Below are positions 56,268-64,000 of a DNA stretch of 64,000 bases, one piece after another. Below the pieces are notes generated by a model that saw only the letters and a list, made by a program, of their open reading frames with translations, ran no database searches and had not been told where the DNA came from. Every line of letters begins with the position of its first letter. Within the stretch, counting starts at the first letter, position 1. Source of the DNA: Astragalus membranaceus (Eukaryota > Streptophyta > Magnoliopsida > Fabales > Fabaceae); assembly GCA_039519185.1 (NCBI GenBank), contig CM076848.1, positions 61,778,778 to 61,842,777 on the forward strand, read 5' to 3'. Both the position numbers and the translations under genes were made by a program.

Positions 56268-56413
56268 ACACTTGAGGTGCTAGTTCAGTGGTAAGAGCTA
56301 GCTTTATATCCTCAAGGTGCTGAGTTCAAATCCCCTCCGGGACAAGTGTAAAATGGCCATTAGTGCCACTTTGATTAATAAAAATGTCCCATTTCCCCAA
56401 TTTTTAAAAAAAA
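56268..56413 (+). mobile_element. tRNA-derived SINE
   Basis: About 146 bp with an internal RNA polymerase III promoter: an A-box-like TAGTTCAGTGGTAAGAGC (from about 56280) and a B-box GAGTTCAAATCCC (about 56325). It ends in a T-rich stretch and poly(A). A perfect 17-bp duplication ATATGGTTGGATGATTA flanks it (56251-56267 and 56414-56430), so it is a recent retroposed insertion, not a tRNA gene. It would move using LINE proteins. Confidence 0.9.
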
Positions 56414-56575
56414 ATATGGTTGGATGATTATGTGAATATGTGATTGTTATGATTGTTGTTCTCGACTGGAATGATGCTGGTTGTGTTAGGTAATCGATCG
56501 GAATGAATATTGGAATCGAACGGAATGGAAGAATAGCACGAAAACATCATTTTCTACACAATGTTAGACACGCAT

Positions 56576-56755
56576 GGACCGGGTGCCTTGTGGCACGGGT
56601 CGTGCACGTCATTCTGTTTCATGTGTGCAAAACTTTTAAAATGCACACGGGTCGTGCGCATCTGCGCACGGACCGTGCGTCCTGTCTGTAACTATGAGCC
56701 ATTTTCTATGAAAATGCGCACGGGTCGTGCGCCTTAGCACACGAACCGTGCGTCC
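56576..56755. repeat. GCACGGACCGTGCG palindrome cluster in second solo LTR
   Basis: Variants of CACGGGTCGTGCGC and GCGCACGGACCGTGCG at about 56577, 56597, 56647, 56665, 56716 and 56740, separated by AT-rich spacers of the form CATTTTC/AAAATGC. Confidence 0.75.
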
Positions 56756-57774
56756 ACATCAGTTCAATATTTTTAACCGTTGTTAAACTGTGATGTTAAA
56801 AGCCTTTTTTTCACTAGTGTTCCCCAACCCTATGCATTGATGAAATAACCGTAATTCGCTTAATTAAGCGTAGGCATGAATAAGACCTTGGAATTTATCG
56901 AAGTATGTCAAATGTATGATAACCGATTAGGATTACGAGTGAGAAGACATGTACATGATAATGAAATGAAATGACTTGACATTATTCAAGGTATGTTAAT
57001 GAAATGACTTGACATTATTCAAGGTATGTTAATGTAATAATTGAGGTGACGACCTCCATGAATAGCACACTAGGGGAGGGAAGTCATGAGCCCATAAACC
57101 CGGCCCCGTCTATGTTTGCCCACTGATGAAAGGATTAGTGGATTGGGTTCACCGGGGGACTGAAACTGCAGGTCTTCGGTGTTGTGTTAGTATGAAATGC
57201 AACCTGTAGTCGCTTAGTAGGGCTACGAGTTAAAAGAACATATTGTCACGTAGTCGCTTAGTAGGGCTACGAGTGCAAAAGAATGATGCATAATGAACCG
57301 CTAGTGTTAGTGAGGGGTCTCGATAGGACTCACTGTGATAATGTTTATCTCATTCTTTAATTGTTGTGGTTTTTACAGAGAAACATGGAAAGTCAAAAGC
57401 AATGGAGCACGGTTAGCCGGTGCACCATATGAAGGTCATCGAGATTACTGAGAACTTTGTTTAGGGTTGATGTTGCTTCCCGTGTTTTCTTTGTAACTTC
57501 GATATTATGACTTGTATCGGTATTAGATGTTATAAATCGTTTTCGCTATTTCTGTATTGGATATTGGACATTAGGATGTGGGAAGGAAAATAAAATATGG
57601 TTTTCATGTTAATTATGAACTTCTAATTGAAGGTACGAAACATGAGAGATCGCTTGATGAGTTTTTATCAAGTTTTAGTTTTGTTTAATATCTAAAGACA
57701 TGAATTTTACTCTGATATATGCCTTAAAGTATATTCTAGTATTTCTTCGGCAGTTGAAATATTAGGGTGTTACA

Positions 57775-57970
<196 letters not shown>

Positions 57971-58082
57971 ATAAAGAAAATGATTCTCGACTAAAACTTT
58001 AAAACTTAATAACTAATTCATTATTTAGTTCCAATTTATACTAATCAACTCATCTAAGTAATCATATAAGCAACTAACAAAC

Positions 58083-58640
58083 CTAGGGATGGCAAAAAAA
58101 ACCGCATTCGTGGGTACCCGGAGGTATTATCCGCGACGGGTACGGGGCGGGTAGCTTTACGGGTACCCGCAGGTTTATTAAACGGATAATTAGACTACCC
58201 GTCAATAAATGGGGCAGGTCCGGATATTGAGGTACACGTGACCGCAGGTACCCGTACCGGTAATAAATATACTTATTTGGAAAACTTTATATTATTATTA
58301 TTTATTTTAGTGCTATTTATATTATTTCATTAACTACTATAAGCTAACAAATAAATGATAAAATAAATATATAATGAAATGCCTAATTTTTTATATGAAT
58401 AAAGAGAAAAAATGGTGTGCAAAAAGTAAATTTTGTTTGGTATTTCAAATTTTATTTTTAAAAGAAAAATCAACTACTATTATATGAATGTATAATAAAA
58501 TGGCTAATTTTTTTATATGAATGAAGAGAAAAAATAGTGTTCAAAATTTTGTTTGGTATTTCAAATTTCATTTTAAATAAAATATATCAATTAATATTAA
58601 AGGTATCCGTGGGTACCCGGGGGTACCCGCGCGGATATTG
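58083..58640. mobile_element. hAT-like fragment with GGGTACCCG subterminal repeats
   Basis: Starts TAGGGATGGCAAAA, a common plant hAT MITE terminus, followed by many GGGTACCCG/CGGGTACCCGC palindromic units, and the same units recur at 58600-58660. The opposite terminus is not found. AACTAACAAAC lies before it (about 58072-58082) and after the whole block (about 59198-59208), which suggests one larger insertion that also includes the next entry. Confidence 0.5.
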
Positions 58641-59197
58641 TACCCGTGACACGGGGACTCGAGAGGCTTAATCTACCCTGGGACACGGGGGGTCGACCCG
58701 GTGCTCCCGGGTTCGATTCCCGCAGTGGACAAACTCGGTGTTGGCCAGTGCGAAATTTGAGCCTAAGCACGAGCGGGGATTACTCTTTCGTTGAAAGCGT
58801 TGAGACACTCCGTGGGTAGCCAGCAGTGGCGGAGCTTCATAGGGGCGGGAGGGAGCCGTGGTACCCCCCAGAAAAAAAAAGAATTTTTTTTTACTATACT
58901 TCTACCCTAAAACGACATCAGTAGCGGAGCATGGTGGGAGCGGAAGGATACCATGGTACCCCCAGAAAAAATAAAATTTCTTTTTTAGTAGAGAAATTGT
59001 GAGTTAGTTTACCAAATTAACCTTCATTAATAACATTTGGAAAGATAAATTAGTAGAGTTATGAAAGATATATTATTAAATAATGAAGGGTATGGTAAAA
59101 TGTGATGGTTTTTTTTAGTTAGTAGTTACGGCACCCCCCAATATTTTGGGCAAGCTCCGCCACCGGTAGCCAGTGATGGCACGAACCAAAAAAAAAT
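58641..59197 (+). mobile_element. Possible SINE-like retroposon, interrupted by a MITE
   Basis: Contains a Pol III B-box GGGTTCGATTCCC at about 58709, then GC-rich DNA, and ends in AACCAAAAAAAAATATAAAT at about 59196, a poly(A)-like tail, followed by AACTAACAAAC that also precedes 58083. No convincing A-box. The hAT MITE 58824-59165 is inserted in it. Confidence 0.4.
58824..59165. mobile_element. hAT-type MITE
   Basis: 342 bp. Ends CAGTGGCGGAGC and GCTCCGCCACCG are inverted repeats, with the 8-bp duplication GTAGCCAG (58816-58823 and 59166-59173). An internal near repeat of its own start, CAGTAGCGGAGCATGG, lies at 58919, followed by the same CATGGTACCCCC phrase. The terminus is close to that of the MITE at 47514. 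Confidence 0.88.
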
Positions 59198-59208
59198 ATA
59201 AATAACTA

Positions 59209-59799
59209 ACAAACTACCTTCCATGACAAAAGGGTAAATTAAAACATAATAATAATTAAGTTAATACGTACTCGCTTTCAAATTGGGAGATATAAATCTA
59301 AAAGACACGACTTGGAAATGAGATAACGGAAAAGGCAGTTTTGTAAAAATGAATTAGGCCCAAATTTCTACAACGGTATTAAATCTTATTGGAATCCATT
59401 AATTGAGCCACTCACAAATATCTAGTTTTGCAAACTTTCCATTCTAGATGTCTAGTCTCGGGAGTAAGAGGTGAATTAGAGTCTCACATTAGATAGTGAT
59501 ATGGCCTCAATAATTGTTATAAGTTAGGTCCATCTTCAATTCTAAGCAAAGAAAGGATTCTCCATATACCAATGTTAAAGGAAAAACTCGGGGAGGGAGG
59601 GAGGGAGGGAGAGAAAATTAAAATGATGATTGATTAAATTAACTATTGCTTTATTTAGTTCCCTATTTAAACAAATTTTGATCAACCTAACTAAACAACC
59701 ATAATAATAAATTCCCTAGCTCAAGGGTAAGTTAAAATAAAATAACAATTGATTAAGTTAACTAACTTCTCTAACTCAGGGGTAATTAAAGCAGAATAA
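59209..59799. other. Unassigned sequence with a (GGGA)n run
   Basis: No gene. GGGAGGGAGGGAGGGAG at 59592-59610. TAACTAA-rich AT sequence on both sides, with a partial duplication of AACAATTGA(T/G) phrases around 59740 and 59795. Confidence 0.5.
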
Positions 59800-60165
59800 C
59801 AATTGAGGGGCCTATGTATTGGCATATCCAAGTCGTCTGTGAGGCATAGACAAATCACTTCGCCTTTATCAGGCGTCTACTTGAAGGGGCTATGTAGTGG
59901 TGTATCCAAGTCACCTGTCAGGCGCAAATAAATCCCTTCACTATGTTTAGGCGTATTCTTGAGGGGTCTGTGTAGTGGCATATCCAAGTCTCTTGTGAGG
60001 CATAGCCAAATCACTTTGCCCTTATCAGGCCTCTGCTAGAGGGGGCTATATATTGACATAGTCAAGTCTCCTGTTAGACACAAACACACTACTTCTCCCT
60101 TACAGGGCCTCGTGCTTGAGGGGCCGTATGGTATAGCCAAGTTACCCATTAATTGGCATAGTAGC
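59800..60165. repeat. 79-bp tandem repeat, about four and a half copies
   Basis: Units start GAGGGGCCTATG at about 59803, 59884, 59963, 60041 and 60117 (spacing 76-82 bp). Each contains GGCATATCCAAGTC, a CAAATC and a CTTTATCAGGC phrase. Copies differ by 15-25% by eye. No coding potential in either strand that survives all copies. Confidence 0.85.
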
Positions 60166-60223
60166 CTAGATCCACAAGTAGCTTGGATCCACAAGTGTAC
60201 TGACATAGCAAAGTCACTCATTA

Positions 60224-60320
60224 AAAGTTAAGGGGCCAATTCGTTACCACGAAAACATAAGGGACCTAATCGAAAACAAATAAGTTAAGGGACCCCGGAT
60301 ATGGTATTTTGCCTTAAAAT
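60224..60320. repeat. Half of a Mutator-type MITE (remnant)
   Basis: Phrases ATAAGGGACCTAATCG and AAGGGACCCCGGATATGG followed by TATTTTGCC resemble the right inverted repeat of the MITE at 44435 (AAGGGACCCCGAGAG). No partner end is visible. Confidence 0.45.
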
Positions 60321-60399
60321 AATTAACATTTTGGTCCATGATCAGCGAGCTAGATCTGAACTAACCCATTATTTGGTTGGTTTGGTCCGAGTTTTGCAG

Positions 60400-60818
60400 A
60401 AAAAAAGTGATTAGACTAAAGAATGATGGCCATGCTGTTGTTGTCCACACTTCTCTACTGATTTATACCTTATGGTCTATTTGGAGAGCTAGAAATGAGA
60501 TTGTCTAAAAGGAGAAGCATCCTAACCCAAGGGCTTCCCTGGTTCTGACAACTCCCTAATTCTCTGAATTCCATAACTCAGAGTTGAGCCCAGTGCAACA
60601 GGTCTTTATTAGACCCTCTGAGAACTTTGCTAAGACTTGGAGACCTCCCAGAGCCCCCTTTGTTAAGGTTAACTCTGATGCATATTTTGATCAAGCCTCA
60701 AGGAAAAGCTTTGTGGGCGTGGTTTGTTGAGATGAAAGAGGAATTCTTCATACCGCTGTTTACAAGCGTATCTTCACTGGCTCAACCCTAGTTGCTGAAG
60801 CCTCAGGCCTTCGTGATG
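60400..60818 (+). pseudogene. LINE G fragment, linker and RNase H start
   Basis: Reads LLIYTLWSIWRARNEIV and, after two stops, FAKTWRPPRAPFVKVNSDAY, FVGVV and GSTLVAEASGLRD: the end of the zf-RVT linker and the first half of the RVT_3 RNase H domain. Two catalytic acidic positions are visible (NSDA, VAEA). Stops at several points. It is cut by the solo LTR at 60819. Confidence 0.82.
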
Positions 60819-62199
60819 TGTTAAGATTTAGGCAAGTGTACCAAATCGTCGCAAGTAAAAATAAAACGGTAAGACCGAGTGTCGAACTCAAGGATCGAAT
60901 GCAAATACAAATAAACGTTAACAACAACTAAACGAACACAAATTAAATAGAGTTTGAGTGATATGGTAAAGTAACAAGTACTTTTAAAGTAAGACAAGTG
61001 AATGTTTTTGTATTTTTGATAATAGAAACCGAAGAACGCTTGAAAAGATGAGATGGTAAAAGACTACTCTCTCTTTAAATAGAGTTTTTGTATTACAACA
61101 GATTTGTATTGAAAAACTACTCTCTCTTTAACTTTGCTATCAAACTCACAACATTAACTAATCCCTAATTCCTAAGGAAACTAATCATTTATCGATAACT
61201 AAAACCCCTAGTTCCTTAGGTGATTATAGTTAACAACAAGCATTAAAATCAAGGGTTTACAAAATACAACAACTCAAAGATTATTCCTAAGCCAAGAGTT
61301 GAAGGTATTCAACCTCAAACATTCAAGAATAAAACTTCCATTCCATAAATGAATCATAAATCATTCCATGAGTGATCAAATCATAAAAAACATTAAGAAC
61401 ATAGATTAAATACACAAACTAAGAGAGAATATGACATAAAAATAAATCTAAATTAACCAGCTACAATAGTGTTTCTTCAATATTCATTCATTTTTAACAA
61501 AAAGAGACTTAGCTACACATAGTAGAAAAAGAGTGCAAATAGAAATTACAACTTAATGAAGAGGATGAACTCATTTGAAGCTCCAAATCTCGTTCCCAAG
61601 CCTTGAATCTTCAATAGAGATGAAATGGAATGAATGCTTTTGAGTTCTAGGGTTTCCAAGAGTGTAAAAAACTCCTTTTTTCGAGTTCCAAGTCGCTATT
61701 TAAGAGATTCGGCGCATCAGCTCTGTTTAGGTGTGCGCGTACGCGCAAAAGCTATTGGACCAATTCTGCACACTTGCACGTGACTGGCGCTTACGCACAA
61801 CAGCTACTGGAAAAATACTGTACACTTGTGCGTGATAGGCGCTTACGCGCAACGGCTCTGAAAAATACTTCACACTTGTGCGTGACTGACAGCAAAAACA
61901 AGAGAAACTTCCACCGGTGAAGGTTTAGTGCAAAATGAGACCGTCTGGTGCTGCCAGAAACTTGTTGCAGTGTAACCTGCCCTAAATCACTCCAAACTCC
62001 ACTTCTTGCTTATACAACTTGATCTTCAATTTGATCTAGTTCCTGAGCACATAAACATAAAGAAACCAACATAACCGCTGCACAAAAACCATATTCACAA
62101 ATTCACAACTTCTGCTCAAACTTTACTGTTGTTAATTAAAATCTTCATGTAAAACACACTTTATAACATTAAAAACAAGCATGTGATATGGATTTATCA
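60819..62199. mobile_element. Solo LTR (1.38 kb) in LINE G
   Basis: TGTTAAGATTTAGGCAAGTG to GATATGGATTTATCA with the 5-bp duplication TGATG (60814-60818 and 62200-62204). Its removal rejoins the LINE G RNase H frame (GLRD to AVLLGQSIHIS). AT-rich, no frame. 61730-61900 holds three roughly 60-bp tandem units with GCGCGTACGCGC-like and GGCGCTTACGC phrases. Superfamily not determined. Confidence 0.85.
61730..61900. repeat. 60-bp tandem repeat with GCGTACGCGC motifs in the 1.38 kb LTR
   Basis: Three units each with CACTTGTGCGTGA(C/T), GGCGCTTACGCGCAAC and a CTGGAAAAATACT phrase. The first holds the perfect palindrome GCGCGTACGCGC. Confidence 0.75.
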
Positions 62200-62204
62200 T
62201 GATG

Positions 62205-62354
62205 CTGTGTTGCTTGGCCAAAGTATCCATATCTCCCCTGGCTTATTCAAATCAGATAACTCGACCCCCGGTACAAGCTTGTAGAGAAGGAACGAGTGCT
62301 AAAGAAATTGAAGGAAATTTTCATGACATCAACTTTATGAAATCGAGTTTCATT
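62205..62354 (+). pseudogene. LINE G fragment, RNase H middle
   Basis: VLLGQSIHIS then (frame change) VQACREGTSAKEIEGNFHDI and NFMKSSFIH, the middle of RVT_3. It is cut by CACTA 2 at 62355. Confidence 0.8.
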
Positions 62355-63561
62355 CACTATGCCAGAAGTAGAGAAAAGGGGCGCCTTATTGGGCAGCACT
62401 CTTTAAGGAAGCGCTGCTTTTGGTTAAAACGCGCTGGGAATGGGTGGCGCTTTTTAAGGAAGCGCTGCTTTTGGTTAAAATGCGCTGGGGCAATGGGCAA
62501 CGCTTTTCAGGAAGCGCTGTCTATGGTGAACGCGCTGGGGGCGATGGGCAGCGTTTTTTAGGAAGCGCTGCCTATTGTGGAACGCGCTGGGGCGATGGGC
62601 AACGCTTTTTAAAAAGCGCTGCTTATGCCCAAAACACGGAAATGAATGGGTAGCGCTTTTTAAAAAGCGCTGCCCATCGCTTTAGTCAATAAAATTCCTC
62701 TCACCCACTCTCAAAATGAAGAGTTGCGAACCAGAAACCCTTTACTTATTCTTTTCTTCACTTCACTTTATCGTCTTCTTTTCTTGCGATTTTTCTTTCA
62801 CTGCTTCTGCTAGGGTTTTTTTTATTTCTTGATAAATCTTACAGATTCAAGATATACGAAGCCTCCAATGGTGATTAGAAGCACAGATACAAAGGTAATT
62901 ACTTTGTGATTTTGCATCTGTTTTACAATTCCTCTTTGTAAAAACTCTAATTTCTCTCTGGGTTTATTTCACATGTGACTGTTGCGTATGAATGAGATGG
63001 TGAGTGATTTCAAGATACTGAGACAACACTCTCACAGGTTGTATTCCTCCCTTTCTTTCTATTAGACCCGTTTTTCTTCTCTTTCTCTCTAATGAACAAA
63101 CCCTAACTTGTTTGTTTGTTCTTCTCTTTCTCTCTAATGAACAAATCCTAGAAGAAAGAACTTGAAAGAGGAACAATAGACTTGAAGAAGGAAATTGTTA
63201 TCTGAAAAGTGTAAACAAAATTAGGTGAACAATAAACAATAAAGAAAAACAGAAAAAACTTGAAAGAGGAACAATAAACAAAAACAGAAAAAAGAAAAAT
63301 AAAAAAATAAAAAATAAAAAAAAATATACAATGGGCAGCACTTTTGGCTGTAAGCGCTGCCTATAGGTGAACGCGCTGGGCCGATGGGCAGCGCTTTTTA
63401 GGAAGTGCTGCCTATAGGAGAACGCGTGGGGCGATGGGCAGCGCTTTTTAGGAAGCGCTGCCCATTGTGGGAGTGGAATCAGCAGCACCAAGTTTAGCAG
63501 CGCTCAAAAGCGCTGCCTATGGCTAAGAAAAGCGCTGCCCATCCCCAAATCTGTTGTAGTG
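62355..63561. mobile_element. Non-autonomous CACTA element 2
   Basis: 1207 bp. Starts CACTATGCCAGAAGTAG and ends AATCTGTTGTAGTG; the ends match as imperfect CACTA-type inverted repeats. 3-bp duplication ATT (62352-62354 and 63562-63564). Subterminal arrays of GGGCAGCGCTTTTTAGGAAG / AAAAAGCGCTGCCC lie at 62390-62690 and 63325-63545. The interior (62700-63320) looks like a gene leader (ATGGTGATTAGAAGCACAG at about 62868, then AAAGGTAATT, a possible donor) but no transposase follows. Confidence 0.87.
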
Positions 63562-64000
63562 ATTCAGTATGGATTTACCTGAACATGTAGAGAAGGCAAC
63601 TCAGTTTCTCGTACAATAGCTACGATGGAAAATTCTGGCTCTCTCTATGGTAACTAGCATGTAAACCCTCCGTCGGGCATGCGTCGTGCCATTGTTGGAG
63701 AAATGTGAAGCTTGCACTCTCTATGTTGTTGCCTTGGATTCGAAATGGAAGGCTCTGCAAATTTGGGGATCTATGGTTCCTTCTCTCTCTACTTTGCAGC
63801 TTTTCAGTTCACTTCTAAGTTTAGTTAGATTCTCTATACTTGACTGAGTTATTTTGCTGTTTTGTGCTTTGGGTTGGTCCGGTTCGGATTCCCTTGTAGA
63901 CCGCACTAGTTTGGGCTGAGTCCATTTGCTTTTGCTTGTAAGAGCTTTTATGTTGCTCTGTGTTTTCGAGTTTGGATTGGGACGAGTTCATGTGTGTGGC
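63562..64000 (+). pseudogene. LINE G fragment, RNase H end and 3' region
   Basis: Resumes with EGNSVSHTIA-like and GSLYGNWHVNPPSGM phrases in the RVT_3 C-terminal style, with frameshifts, followed by non-coding T-rich 3' DNA (63780-64000) that runs off the window. Confidence 0.65.

Larger units (their letters stand above)
55416..57774 (+). mobile_element. Solo LTR of a Tekay-like gypsy element (second), with a SINE inside
   Basis: TGTCACATCCCTATTTTCGG to TTAGGGTGTTACA, 2359 bp including the SINE. It shares blocks with the first solo LTR (GGGAAGTCATGAGCCC, GAGGGG/GGACTCACTG, AGAGAAACATGGA/AGAGAAGCATGGA), so it belongs to a related family. Flanks TTTAT and ATTTT do not match, so the duplication has decayed or been lost. 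It contains a GCACGGACCGTGCG cluster (56576-56755) and a 40-bp tandem duplication (GTAGTCGCTTAGTAGGGCTA, 57207 and 57250). Confidence 0.8.

Noticed and set aside
56280..56340. tRNA gene
   Set aside because: The A- and B-boxes belong to a 146-bp unit with a tail and target duplication; no cloverleaf acceptor stem closes.
49168..57774. The two Tekay-like solo LTRs as 5' and 3' LTRs of one element
   Set aside because: The first has its own matching ACAAG duplication, their sequences are too different for one element, and no gag-pol lies between.

Overview
This window is plant nuclear DNA made almost entirely of transposable elements nested inside one another. I found no host protein gene, rRNA gene or functional tRNA gene. 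Ty3/gypsy chromoviruses, plant L1-type LINEs with an RVT_3 RNase H domain, CACTA, hAT, Mutator and PIF/Harbinger derivatives, a Helitron candidate and a tRNA-derived SINE together indicate a flowering plant. The long LTRs starting TGTCATACCC, with an adjoining AAAGAGGGGCAGC polypurine tract, resemble the Ogre/Tat group common in legumes. A legume (clover or medic type) is my inference, not something shown directly.

Layout. Bases 1 to about 52280 can be read as one decayed LINE (LINE F, + strand) split into at least six pieces by later insertions. Its reverse transcriptase lies at 1-582, linker pieces at 14929-15230, 16324-16413 and 19327-20280, its RNase H end at 47918-48069, and its probable 3' end at 52176-52280. 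Inserted in it are: a Reina-like chromovirus (element A, 583-14923, TSD TTATT), which holds an Ogre-like solo LTR (B, 2359-11601, TSD CTTGG), which in turn holds a nearly complete LINE (E, 2921-9370); a small TRIM-like LTR element (15231-16323); a non-autonomous CACTA (16414-19326, TSD TTG); a Tourist-type MITE (20281-20859, TSD TAA); and a large non-autonomous Ogre-like element (D, 20870-47917).

The second LTR of D is broken by a 15.7 kb block (31525-47228) bounded by two inverted copies of the 3' half of one hAT transposon. Inside it lie a nearly intact Tekay-like chromovirus on the minus strand (C, 33589-43136) and a hAT transposase pseudogene with recognisable introns (43898-46499). Past D come a Helitron-like insertion (48070-52175) carrying a Mutator MITE and a solo LTR, an AT-rich tandem repeat region, a second solo LTR with a SINE inside it (55416-57774), microsatellites, a hAT MITE, a 79-bp tandem repeat, and another decayed LINE (G, from about 60400) split by a 1.4 kb solo LTR and a second small CACTA (62355-63561).

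Function. Nothing here works as a pathway. The only long open frames belong to LINE E ORF2 and the element C polyprotein. The rest is a record of insertion order: F, then A, then B, then E on one branch; F, then D, then hAT, then C on the other. The least expected signals are arrays of very short hairpins and palindromes in the LTRs and interior of the Ogre-like elements. Their arms differ between units or copies but stay complementary.
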